Source of the DNA: BPJU01 sp964425225
GTDB taxonomy: Bacteria; Planctomycetota; Planctomycetia; Pirellulales; Pirellulaceae
Assembly (NCBI GenBank): GCA_964425225.1
Contig: CAYRMD010000015.1
Coordinates: forward strand, 1-64,000
Direction of reading: 5' to 3'
DNA length: 64,000 nt
A model generated the notes under the pieces. It had not been told where the DNA came from. It ran no database searches and saw nothing but the letters and a program-made list of their open reading frames with translations. Of this stretch, positions 35,074 to 43,913 are shown piece after piece. A program made the position numbers and the translations under genes. Within the stretch, counting starts at the first letter, position 1; each line of letters opens with the position of its first letter.

Positions 35074-36157
35074 GAAGTGGTTGCCCGCGTATCTCGAGGT
35101 ACCTCTTCTTGGCTCGTTGGCCGTGACCGGGATGGTATTTGCGGCTGCCGAGTTGGCTGCGCGGCGGGCTTGCCGTCCGTACGAACAGCTTTGGGCGTAC
35201 TGGTCACCGGAGGCCGGCGCAAATTTGGCAGCATTTCAAGCGCACATGGCTAAGCACAAGCGTCTGAGCATCCTGATCTGCGGCGACTCAACGGCTCAAA
35301 GCAACTTCCACCCAGAAGCGTTCACCAGTGCCGGACTGACCTTCGACGCGCTGTGGAATATCGGGACACCTGGTGCGTTTGTTGAGGCTTTCGGCTGGAC
35401 GATTTGGCCGCTCGTCGAGCAAACGCACGGACGGCCCGAGGTTCTTGTAGTGAGTTTCCTGCCGAGCGCGTTCGGCGACTCACCGGCGATTCGGCACCTG
35501 GAAGAAAGGATCCTGACATCACCAGCCGGACGCATGGCACGCGGGAAATTCCACTTAGGCGCCTACCTAGCTTTGGCCCGTGTTTGGCCGACACTACGCG
35601 TCTGGAAAGCAGAACGCGAAGGAAAACTAGCTGCCATCGTTCAAAAGCACGGCTTTCAGCTCCGCGAGCGTACTGTGGACCTGGCGCACGAGCCTCCTGC
35701 AATCAGTCAGGATGGCCCACTCCAAGAAGAACGGTTGCGGGTATTAGAGCGGCTGGCCGCGTGGGCCCAGGATCACGGCGTTGAACTCGTGATCGTCTTG
35801 CCCCCGCAATTGGCCCACAATGCATCGAGTAAACGCGCAGAGGACGAGTATCGAAAGTACCTACTTCAGTTACAGCGACGGGTACGGTTCGTCCTTTTCG
35901 ATGCGTCACACTTACGCTGGTCAGCCGATCAGTTTGCCGACCGAAGTCACCTTAATGATCGCGGTGCCCGGTGCCTCTCCTCGCTGCTAGTTACGAACCT
36001 GGCTCAAAGCGATAGCAAGACTCATGTCCATGGTGCGCCCGTTTCACACTTATGGGGCGAGTCAGCCGCCAAGGCGCTCATGCCAATTTCGGAACAGCCC
36101 AATGCCCATCTCGGTAACGACGGCGCACCATCGGTGCCGCCTCGGGATCGTTCGTAA
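35039..36157 (+). CDS. Membrane-anchored SGNH-like acyltransferase partner of MBOAT
   Basis: A 372-residue protein with GGAGG just upstream of ATG 35039. One N-terminal membrane helix (VPLLGSLAVTGMVFAAAELA) is followed by an SGNH-hydrolase-like domain: ILICGDSTAQSNFHPEAF (GDS nucleophile block), GTPGAFVEAFGWTIWP, VELVIVLPPQLAHNASS, and DRSHLNDRGARCLSSLL with the Asp/His-containing block. Such proteins complete acetyl transfer next to AlgI-type MBOATs (compare AlgJ/AlgX, PatB). Its start lies inside the MBOAT gene, implying coupling. The last 80 bp overlap the end of the convergent Gfo/Idh/MocA gene. Confidence 0.82.
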   Translation: MLLHPSSISSFRKWLPAYLEVPLLGSLAVTGMVFAAAELAARRACRPYEQLWAYWSPEAGANLAAFQAHMAKHKRLSILICGDSTAQSNFHPEAFTSAGLTFDALWNIGTPGAFVEAFGWTIWPLVEQTHGRPEVLVVSFLPSAFGDSPAIRHLEERILTSPAGRMARGKFHLGAYLALARVWPTLRVWKAEREGKLAAIVQKHGFQLRERTVDLAHEPPAISQDGPLQEERLRVLERLAAWAQDHGVELVIVLPPQLAHNASSKRAEDEYRKYLLQLQRRVRFVLFDASHLRWSADQFADRSHLNDRGARCLSSLLVTNLAQSDSKTHVHGAPVSHLWGESAAKALMPISEQPNAHLGNDGAPSVPPRDRS

Positions 36158-37388
36158 TCTGCTCGTTCACCGGATCGAAATGTAGTGTACGGCCGACACG
36201 TGCTGAAATGTTGGCGAGGTGGACCAACGTTGCGGACAAATGCCCGGCCATCACATCAGCATTTAGGCTCTTGCTTTCATCACGAATACAGTCGAAGAAA
36301 TTTTGATGGTGAGCCACTAGGTCTGCCGGACCTGTTCGGTCAGCGATTAACCGATTGCGCGGTCCAAACAGTTTCCAGCCTACCGTGTGGCCTATCAGCA
36401 GCATCCCGTCCGTACCGTAAAATGAGGCTCCGTTTTCGTAGCCCTCCTGAACGTAAGGCGACCAGATTCGCTGCTCGAAAATTAGCTGTTTTTTCCGGGT
36501 AGTCGACCCCTCAACCGGATATTCGAAAATCGCGTACTGCGTGTCGGGGAACTGCTGATCGTCGTCGAAAAAGTATTTGCCGCCTAAACACGTCACGATT
36601 GTCGGATGGGTGGTGACGCCCAAACCCCAGCACGCCACGTCCAGATCATGAACGCCATCATTGCCAATATCGCCGCAACCAAAGTCATACCACCATCGCC
36701 AGATGCCATGCAACATGTTTGGGCGATATGGCACCTGGGGGGCCGGTCCAAGCCACATATCGAAATCCAAGTGTGGTGGCGGATCCGTAGGTTGGCTTTT
36801 ACCGATCGACGACCGCCGTTGGCTGTTCCACGCCTTGGCAACTAAGATTTCCCCGATCTCTCCGGGACGAATGCGTTCCATCGCTTCGCGCACGACTTCA
36901 GTACTGCGGCTTTGCGTACCTACCTGGAGGCGTTTGCCGGAGCGACGCACCGCCTCGACCATGCAGCGTCCTTCAAAGATATTATGGCAGCATGGTTTTT
37001 CGACGTACACGTGTTTACCGGCATCCAAAGCCAGGACGGTTGCCGGCGCATGCCAATGATCCGGAGTGGCAATAAATACGGCATCCACATTCTTGTCATC
37101 CAACACACGCCGCAAATCCCCCACAGCTTGCGGTGCGGTACCGGTTTGTGATTCGACCAGCCGTGCGGCAGCAGCAAGCCTCTGACGATCCACATCACAA
37201 ACATAACGGACTTGCACATCTTGCCTTGCAGCCAACTGCCGCAAGTGGTTGCTCCCCATTCCGCCGCAACCGATCAATCCTACTTGGATGCGGCCCAATG
37301 CGTCCCCAGCCTGAATTGCGCCTGAAGAAAGTACTGCTACGGTTGCCGAAGCCCCCTGGAGAAATTGACGCCGTGTCGGGTTGGCCAT
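36078..37388 (-). CDS. Tat-exported Gfo/Idh/MocA oxidoreductase
   Basis: A 436-residue NAD(P)-dependent sugar oxidoreductase-like protein. The N terminus has a twin-arginine signal (PTRRQFLQGASATVAVLSSG), so it is folded before export, a planctomycete habit for this family. The Rossmann motif is IQVGLIGCGGMGSNHLRQLA; the EKP motif is HVYVEKPCCHN; WRWWYDFGCGDIGNDGVHDL carries the catalytic-type Asp/His pair. Substrate is probably a sugar or sugar acid, unspecified. ATG 37388 is preferred because GAGGAG is nine bases away; ATG 37394 is the alternative. The 3' end overlaps the SGNH gene on the opposite strand by 80 bp. Confidence 0.92.
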   Translation of the reverse strand: MANPTRRQFLQGASATVAVLSSGAIQAGDALGRIQVGLIGCGGMGSNHLRQLAARQDVQVRYVCDVDRQRLAAAARLVESQTGTAPQAVGDLRRVLDDKNVDAVFIATPDHWHAPATVLALDAGKHVYVEKPCCHNIFEGRCMVEAVRRSGKRLQVGTQSRSTEVVREAMERIRPGEIGEILVAKAWNSQRRSSIGKSQPTDPPPHLDFDMWLGPAPQVPYRPNMLHGIWRWWYDFGCGDIGNDGVHDLDVACWGLGVTTHPTIVTCLGGKYFFDDDQQFPDTQYAIFEYPVEGSTTRKKQLIFEQRIWSPYVQEGYENGASFYGTDGMLLIGHTVGWKLFGPRNRLIADRTGPADLVAHHQNFFDCIRDESKSLNADVMAGHLSATLVHLANISARVGRTLHFDPVNEQITNDPEAAPMVRRRYRDGHWAVPKLA

Positions 37389-37690
37389 AGACATTTGCTC
37401 CTCATCTGAAATAGTCCGCAGCGGTGCGCTGGCCTGCCCAGCCTGAGGTGTCCCTTATTATGGCGATCGGAGAGAAGCTTTTGCTACCTACCCACACCTA
37501 GGACAGCCGTTGGCATGCCCCCCGTGTTGGCGAAATCGACGATGTGCAACTATCTACGGACCTCCACTTCCTACGGGTAGATCCTTACGCGAATCGTTCC
37601 GTCCAAATGCTACGCCGCGCCTAACCTCGCGCTATCCACCGATCGCCAGCAACCTCTCGATCTCGGAAAAATTCCCATTGGGTTCTTCGT

Positions 37691-39688
37691 TCAAAACCCG
37701 AGGACACGTGCGTCGCTATAGGCCGTACTTTCCACCGTTTTACCGTCGGAGCCCAATAGTTCTGCCGCCAACACTAATGCCCACGGGTGTTGCGGCAGAT
37801 CTTTCGGGACGAGAATATTCACGGTCGTCTCGATTGGCTCAGAGCCAAGGGTCAACTCTCCATCCGATTCCAACCGCAAGGCACGCTCGATGTCGTCTAC
37901 TTCTTTTTCCTGGTTGTTTTCCTTAACTTTCTTGCGGGGCATAGGCTGGCTGGAAATCAGGCGCAAGCGAACTTTACCGGTCTTAGCGGCCAGTGGCTCC
38001 AGCCGTACTTTGGCCGGGAGCGATTCGCCCTGCTTGAGTCGATCGTCCGTTCCTGGTATCCAAACTACTCGCAGTGGTGCCGGTTCCCCAGTGCTTACGG
38101 CCAAATACCACTGCATCCACGGATGATGGCGAGCTACGAATGCGTCGGGCGTGAGAGCCACCGACGGCGGAGCTTCAGCCTCCAGGAGTCGCGCGGAGAC
38201 AAAACCGACCTGTGGCTCGATCGCTCGATCAGCCGACAGCACCACCAGACCACGGTTATTACTCGGAGCGATGAGCGCACCGCTTACACGCACCCCTTCG
38301 GGCAAGTGCTGCCAATGCAGTTCCACCGGACCGTCATAAGCGCGCCGATTGGCTTCAACGGCCAAAAGCGCTGAACCACCCGCCGGTATCACAATACGCT
38401 GTGTGTCAATGGACACGTTCACGCGAGGCCTGCTGCTTAAGTCGGCCATCAACCGATATGCGTAGGCGGGACCGCCACGTCCGGTTAAGTCCGATACCGA
38501 TAAATGAACTAGGGACACGTTATCCGGAGCTTGAAACTCGACCACTGGATCTGGCGTGTTTGGCTGGTCGTCGCCACGTACCAACACCCGACCGTCTTCG
38601 GTTTGGACAACGAGCACAGCATCCAGCGGGGAACCCAGTCTGTCCGCGAAACACTCGACGCGCACGATCGCACCTGGTGAGACTGGTAGTGCGTACCGAT
38701 CCACCTCACCTGCTGCGGTCAGGATACCGCTAACCCCGCCTGGAACTTCTGGCCAACGACGCGGCGTATCAGCCAGTTGTTCCTCAGACCAATGGGGCTC
38801 GTCGGTAATTGCAATCGCCATCGGCTCGCCGGCGTAGCCTTCTTGGGGCGGACGCAACGGTAAAAAAGGCCGCCAATCCTCCGAGCGCGCTGCAAGCAGA
38901 ATCCTCGTGCCGTGAAGCGATCCGCCCAGCCATTGCACTTCTTGCTCGGTACCTCGTCGCACTGCCAACGGGTAGATCATGTCGGCCGTGGCCAAATCGC
39001 CGATAAACAAAACGAAATCACTTGGGTTTTCGCCCCGGAATAACAGGTCATGGAGGACGATCGAATACGTGCCGTCCTGAGGAAGAGTCACTTCACAACG
39101 CGCATCACCCGATCGACGCAACGCACCCTGGTCGAAAGCGATTTGTGTTCCGCGCGGATCCAGCACCCGAATTACCGGCCGTACTTTGCTGCCCCAACGG
39201 CGTGCTTCTATATCTAATACGAGGCGCTGCCCTTGTTTTCCGTCAAGCCGTGTCTTCAATACCGTGCTGCCCGGCAACTTCCCATGTAAGGCTATTGGCA
39301 AGGTGGAGAGTGGTTCGATCCAGGACTGAGCGGGTATCGCAGTCAAACGAACAGCCGTTGGCACCGAGACACCACTTGGAGTAACGACCCATAACGGGTA
39401 AAGTCCCTGCGGGAGATCCCCTGGTACATCGACCACGACGCGTGCAGTTCGCCCTTCGACGCGCGGCTCGCTATTCGGCACCAATTTCCATTCGCCCAAC
39501 AATACGGCGGACAATCCAGCCAGGTTTTCACCCTCGCAAATAAGCTCGACTGTTGAACCAATCTGCCAAACGCGAGGTGACACCGAGACTGCGTTGGGTG
39601 GCGCACCGGCTATCCTACCGAGGCCGACCACGTACGCGACGCTAAAAAACAATAGTCTAGCGATCCCCCAATCGACTCGACATCGCAT
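37691..39688 (-). CDS. Large secreted protein with pre-peptidase C-terminal (PPC)-like domains
   Basis: A 665-residue exported protein with a signal peptide (LLFFSVAYVVGLGRIAGAP). It begins with an IPT/TIG-like beta domain (SVSPRVWQIGSTVELICEGE). PPC-like beta sandwiches follow (QRLVLDIEARRWGSKVRPVI, RVLDPRGTQIAFD, and a second copy VRVECFADRLGSPLDAVLVV with GDDQPNTPDP), then C-terminal beta domains. No catalytic domain is seen. Proteins of this design are numerous in planctomycetes and usually accompany cytochrome/sulfatase-type proteins; none is adjacent here. It may be a surface binding protein. It is on the same strand as the TPR protein, 158 bp downstream of it. Confidence 0.82.
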   Translation of the reverse strand: MRCRVDWGIARLLFFSVAYVVGLGRIAGAPPNAVSVSPRVWQIGSTVELICEGENLAGLSAVLLGEWKLVPNSEPRVEGRTARVVVDVPGDLPQGLYPLWVVTPSGVSVPTAVRLTAIPAQSWIEPLSTLPIALHGKLPGSTVLKTRLDGKQGQRLVLDIEARRWGSKVRPVIRVLDPRGTQIAFDQGALRRSGDARCEVTLPQDGTYSIVLHDLLFRGENPSDFVLFIGDLATADMIYPLAVRRGTEQEVQWLGGSLHGTRILLAARSEDWRPFLPLRPPQEGYAGEPMAIAITDEPHWSEEQLADTPRRWPEVPGGVSGILTAAGEVDRYALPVSPGAIVRVECFADRLGSPLDAVLVVQTEDGRVLVRGDDQPNTPDPVVEFQAPDNVSLVHLSVSDLTGRGGPAYAYRLMADLSSRPRVNVSIDTQRIVIPAGGSALLAVEANRRAYDGPVELHWQHLPEGVRVSGALIAPSNNRGLVVLSADRAIEPQVGFVSARLLEAEAPPSVALTPDAFVARHHPWMQWYLAVSTGEPAPLRVVWIPGTDDRLKQGESLPAKVRLEPLAAKTGKVRLRLISSQPMPRKKVKENNQEKEVDDIERALRLESDGELTLGSEPIETTVNILVPKDLPQHPWALVLAAELLGSDGKTVESTAYSDARVLGF

Positions 39689-39846
39689 GGCAGCACATCC
39701 TTCCGCGGCGCGCTATAGGGCGAACCGAAACCATGAGTCGCCCACAAGCGACTCGACTCGTCAGCACACTTCCCGTACTACTAGCTCTGTAGTCTTCGTG
39801 CCGCATGGCCTGCTGCCAGCGGCAACGTGTTGCGTCCTACCAGACG

Positions 39847-40881
39847 TTAGGGATTCTTCGGCGGGGCAAACGGATCGTTATTGGGCGGGGTTGGGTTTGC
39901 GGGAGGATTCGACGAACGTGGTGGGGCAAACGGATCTGTGCCGCCCGGATTCTTCGGCCCCTCACCGAATGGATCCGCTCCGTTATTACCCGGCAATCCT
40001 GGAATTACCCCTTGGGGGACATTGGCGGATGGAATAGCGCGTCGAAAGGCCCGGAACAAACCGGAAACTGCGCCGCGAGATCGCCGGCCGGAAGTACCGG
40101 AAGCCGGCGGACTGGCGCCCGGTTGATTCGCCTGGGGCGTCGCCGGTGCAAAGGGGTCATCAGTCGCCGGACGAGCCGGTGACGGGCGAGGCGCGAAGGG
40201 ATCGGTTGCCCCCGGTTGGGCTCCCGCCGGAGGCGAACTTGGTGCGGGCGCTACAGAAGGCGGATTCGCTCGTCCGGAGTCCTGAGAGGCTGCCGGAGGC
40301 GTCCGTTCGGGCTGCGGAGGAGTCACCGCTCCGGGTGCTGAAAATGGTTCATCCGGTACAGGCCGACTCTGCTCGACGCTGGGCGGAATCACCGGCCGTC
40401 GCTCCACGTCCGGTGGGGGGAAAAGCACGCGACGCTCGTTTTCAATAAAATCACGATACTTAGCACGTGCGATGCGTTCGAGCCGCTCGGCCGCCGCTAG
40501 CTTCGCTTCGTGACGGAACTTTTCTATTAAGACTCGCACCGAGCCCTGGACTCGCTCCAGCGCCCGACTGACATTGTAATAATTGTCGACGTCCTCAGCC
40601 TCTAACTCCGCCCCTTTGCGAAAATCTTCTTGAGCTTCTTGCTGGCGATTGGTCGCATACAACACGAGTCCGCGAAAGTAATACGCACGGGGATCCTTGG
40701 TACCACGCTGGACCAAAGCGTCCAGATAGCGATAAGCGGTTTCGTAGTCACGCTGATAGTAGGCATGAACACCGCGACCATAGAGCTCAGCAATTGCCGG
40801 GTCCTGAGCCCGCACGCTCCATGCTGTCCATATCATACCGATGGTCAACCACACGCATACCACTACCGCCAGTCGCCTCAT
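39847..40881 (-). CDS. Secreted TPR protein with Pro-rich DPFAP-repeat tail
   Basis: A 344-residue protein. A signal peptide (LAVVVCVWLTIGMIWTAWSV) precedes two or three TPR-like repeats (IAELYGRGVHAYYQRDYETA, DPRAYYFRGLVLYATNRQQE, VDNYYNVSRALERVQGSVR). The last 170 residues are disordered and Pro-rich, with DPFAP or DPFGE recurring about five times. The tail resembles cell-wall or protein-interaction linkers. Expressed from the minus strand upstream of the PPC-like protein, it may share a transcript with it. Function unknown. Confidence 0.8.
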   Translation of the reverse strand: MRRLAVVVCVWLTIGMIWTAWSVRAQDPAIAELYGRGVHAYYQRDYETAYRYLDALVQRGTKDPRAYYFRGLVLYATNRQQEAQEDFRKGAELEAEDVDNYYNVSRALERVQGSVRVLIEKFRHEAKLAAAERLERIARAKYRDFIENERRVLFPPPDVERRPVIPPSVEQSRPVPDEPFSAPGAVTPPQPERTPPAASQDSGRANPPSVAPAPSSPPAGAQPGATDPFAPRPSPARPATDDPFAPATPQANQPGASPPASGTSGRRSRGAVSGLFRAFRRAIPSANVPQGVIPGLPGNNGADPFGEGPKNPGGTDPFAPPRSSNPPANPTPPNNDPFAPPKNP

Positions 40882-41159
40882 CGCCTGGATCCTCCTACGG
40901 TTCTCGATAGCCGCCGTTTTCGATCACGGCAATAGCCCCGCCATCTATTAACGTGTATGCTAATCGAGCCGTGCCCGGATGACAAGCAAGCGGCCGGCTA
41001 AAGGAGCACCCAGTTGCCCGATGCGCCCCTGATAATAGGGACGGTGCTACTCGGGCGGTGTTATGTCGGTTCCCATGGAGGCGGAGTTGCCGGGAGCAAA
41101 ACATTTATCCTCCGCCAGGCCGACCGGCTGAGGCACCTTAGTTTGAAGGAGGTATGACG

Positions 41160-42380
41160 ATGCTACCTATCCTGCTGGAACGTTGGACCGTGCGCCTGGT
41201 GTTGTGGGCCGCAGCCACCTTGATTTGGATTACTGGCGTCCCCTTGTTCGGGGCATCACCCGTCTTTGAACCGCAAACCATTGACTCACAAATTGAAATT
41301 GGTTATGGCTTAGCCCCCGCTGACATCGACGGCGACGGTAGGACGGACATTGTGTTGGCCGATAAGACGCAATTCGTGTGGTACCGTAATCCGGATTGGA
41401 AAAAGTTTATTCTGGCCGAGCGGCTTACCGTGCAAGACAATGTCTGCGTAGCCGCTCGTGACCTGGATGGTGACGGCAAAGCCGAAATCGCTGTGGGAGC
41501 CAACTGGAACCCTGCCGACACGGTGAACTCCGGATCGGTCCATTACTTGGTTGCACCCGAAAACCGCCAGGAACGCTGGCAAGCTCTCGCTTTGCCCCAC
41601 GAGCCAACGGTGCATCGCATGCATTGGGTCAAATGCGACCAGGAACAGTTCGTCCTGGTGGTCTCGCCCTTGCACGGAAGGGGCAACCGCAACGGAGAAG
41701 GTGTCGGCGTACGACTTCTGGCATACGCGGTGCCGCGTCAATTACAAGAGCCATGGCCGACCACGCTCTTAGACGACTCGATGCACATGACGCACAACTT
41801 GGATCCTTGTCAGTGGTATGCCCACACGGCAGCCGAGGAGCTCTTGTACATCGGCCGCGAAGGAGCCATGCTCTTGTACTTCGAAAAAGGCGACTGGAAA
41901 AAACGGGCGTTGCCGCGCATCGAAGGCGGAGGTGAAATCCGCATGGTGGTTCTGCCGGATGGGCGTCGGGCCGTGGCCACGATCGAGCCGATGCACGGCG
42001 ATCGCCTGGTGTTGTATGTCACCGATCAACGGGGCGACGAAGTGCCGGGGACTCCCGTCGACATCATCGATCGCATAGTGCTGGACGATCGTTTTCAAGG
42101 TGGCCATGCCATCGCCGCTGGTGACCTGCTGCCAGGATCAGGTGAAGAAATAGTCGCCGGTTGGCGGCTTCCGAACCAAGACGGCAAAGTTGGATTGAAG
42201 TTGTATTGGCCAATCGACGGTCAAGCCCGGCAATGGGAATCGAGCTGGCTAGATGCAAACGGTATGGCCACCGAAGATGCACGATTGGCTGACTTGGATC
42301 AGGACGGACGGTTGGATGTCATCGCAGCCGGTCGTGCTACGAAAAACGTGAAGATCTACTGGAATCGTTCCCGTCCATGA
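41160..42380 (+). CDS. Secreted FG-GAP/VCBS repeat protein
   Basis: A 406-residue protein. ATG 41160 is used because GGAGG (41148-41152) then has a seven-base spacing; ATG 41154 is too close to it. A signal peptide (VRLVLWAAATLIWITGVPLFG) leads to a beta-propeller with Ca-binding repeats: LAPADIDGDGRTDIVLADKT, ARDLDGDGKAEIAVGANW and, at the end, LADLDQDGRLDVIAAGRA. Between them there is YLVAPENRQERWQALALPHE and IEPMHGDRLVLYVTD. The fold suggests carbohydrate or surface binding or a lyase-like role; no active site is identified. The DHDPS-family gene follows 117 bp later on the same strand. Confidence 0.85.
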   Translation: MLPILLERWTVRLVLWAAATLIWITGVPLFGASPVFEPQTIDSQIEIGYGLAPADIDGDGRTDIVLADKTQFVWYRNPDWKKFILAERLTVQDNVCVAARDLDGDGKAEIAVGANWNPADTVNSGSVHYLVAPENRQERWQALALPHEPTVHRMHWVKCDQEQFVLVVSPLHGRGNRNGEGVGVRLLAYAVPRQLQEPWPTTLLDDSMHMTHNLDPCQWYAHTAAEELLYIGREGAMLLYFEKGDWKKRALPRIEGGGEIRMVVLPDGRRAVATIEPMHGDRLVLYVTDQRGDEVPGTPVDIIDRIVLDDRFQGGHAIAAGDLLPGSGEEIVAGWRLPNQDGKVGLKLYWPIDGQARQWESSWLDANGMATEDARLADLDQDGRLDVIAAGRATKNVKIYWNRSRP

Positions 42381-42497
42381 GTAGCTCGCGATTGATCCGC
42401 AATTGGAGACAAGAAGGTTGAAAAATCGTGCAAGAGCAGTGGCGCCAGGGAAAGATAGCCCGCTGGATCTGTGTAACGTTTTCTGGGAGGTACGTGG

Positions 42498-43424
42498 GTG
42501 ATTGTAGCAAAAACGCAGCCTGTGGCACAGCAACTGAAAACGGTACAGGTCATTCCTGCCACTGCATTCGACGCGGCAGGTAATGTGACGCTCGATCCCA
42601 TGCGGAAACTCTGGGAACGGCTTGAGAATGCGGGGATTCGAGTATTAATTCCCTGTGCCGGAAGCGCTGAGTTTCACAGTCTAAGTGAAGACGAAATCGT
42701 CACGGTTATCCGTGCTGCACGCCGCACCGTGGGCAACCAGGTGTTGGTGCTGGCTCCGATCGGCGGAGCGTTGGTCGTTGCCCGTCGACTGGCTGAACGT
42801 TGTTTGGAAGTAGGAGCCAACGGGCTGCTCGTTATGCCGCTGGAGTTCCCCTATCTGTCCGACGTCGGTGCCAGAACATATTACGAAGCGTTGCTCGATA
42901 CACTCCAAGCTCCTGTCTTACTCTACAAGAAAGGCGACGTCCCTAGCGATAAACTGCTATTGGATTTGAGTAATCATCCGTGGTTGGTCGGTGTCAAGTA
43001 CGCCGTTCCTGACATCCCCGCCTTCCAACAAGTGGTCGAACGGGACGCACAGCGATCCGCATGGTATTGTGGGCTTGCCGAGCGCTACGCCCCCTATTTC
43101 CACTGGGCCGGGGCAGCCGGTTATACGAGCGGTGCCGGGAATGTCTGTCCCCGGATCACACTGCGGCTATTTGAATCACTCGCCAAGGGCGATTGGCAAG
43201 AGGCCATGCGCTGGCAGCGCGTGATCTTACCGATCGAGTACCACCGGGCGCGGGACAAGAATTCCTATAACGTCACGACCCTAAAATATGCACTCCAGCG
43301 GTGCGGGCTAGACTTCGGTCCCCCACGCCCGCCGCAACGTTGGTTGACGCGCGAAGAGATGCTCGAGCTGGATCAGATCTTGGAACCGATTCTAGAAGCA
43401 GAAAAACGTTTAGCGGCACCATAG
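42498..43424 (+). CDS. DHDPS/NAL-family aldolase or dehydratase
   Basis: A 308-residue TIM-barrel enzyme, starting at GTG 42498 with GGGAGG seven bases upstream. Family markers: QVIPATAFDAAGNVTLD, RVLIPCAGSAEFHSLSEDE (the phosphate/carboxylate loop is altered from GTTGE), a Tyr in APVLLYKKGDVP and the Schiff-base Lys in LVGVKYAVPD. It resembles 5-dehydro-4-deoxyglucarate dehydratase and 2-keto-3-deoxy-sugar-acid aldolases more than true DapA. It probably processes a sugar acid or keto acid; the preceding FG-GAP gene may be co-expressed. Confidence 0.88.
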   Translation: MIVAKTQPVAQQLKTVQVIPATAFDAAGNVTLDPMRKLWERLENAGIRVLIPCAGSAEFHSLSEDEIVTVIRAARRTVGNQVLVLAPIGGALVVARRLAERCLEVGANGLLVMPLEFPYLSDVGARTYYEALLDTLQAPVLLYKKGDVPSDKLLLDLSNHPWLVGVKYAVPDIPAFQQVVERDAQRSAWYCGLAERYAPYFHWAGAAGYTSGAGNVCPRITLRLFESLAKGDWQEAMRWQRVILPIEYHRARDKNSYNVTTLKYALQRCGLDFGPPRPPQRWLTREEMLELDQILEPILEAEKRLAAP

Positions 43425-43913
43425 CATCCTTTTACTCTCACACGGGGCCTCTGTTTGAAAAAAGGCCGACCCGAAAATACCTGAACGTTGCTTCGGTGTG
43501 GTAGCCCGCGGTGCGGCACGGCGGGCGGTTCCTTCCTCTAAGCAAGTGCGACCCACCCTGCTGTACACGTCCTAGATTGTAGTTAAGAGCAACTATGCTT
43601 TTAGCTGTCCCAGCGTACGTCTGGCTTTTTTACGCGCAACGCGACGCGAACGGCGTCGTCGATACGTGATTCATGGTAATGGCGTTCTATTGAGCGAGTG
43701 GAGTAACGTAACGCAACGGCGCTATCGCGCTGAGGCGCAGGGAAGATCACATCGAGCGGGAATCACCTAACTTCGCTTTCGCGTCTTTGCGTTGCACTGT
43801 GTTCCCTACGAGACGTCATCCTACAGGCTTGACGGGTTAAGTACGGGTGCCTTACGGCAGCAGCTTCGCCCAAGGCCACCAAGGTTCCATGCACGATGAA
43901 AAAGCTTGCTGCA
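43425..43913. other. Gene-free stretch with repeat arms
   Basis: About 490 bp between convergent genes. It contains diverged arms of the dispersed repeat, GTAACGCAACGGCGC at 43708-43722 with TGAGGCGCAGGGA just after, and in inverted orientation TTTCGCGTCTTTGCGTTGCA at 43777-43796, plus GTGCCTTACGGCAGCAGCTT near 43848. It is probably an old copy of the MITE-like element. Confidence 0.5.

Noticed and set aside
43430..43480. Possible terminator GGCCT...AGGCC after the DHDPS-family gene
   Set aside because: Only a 5-bp stem with an A-rich loop and no T tract after it.
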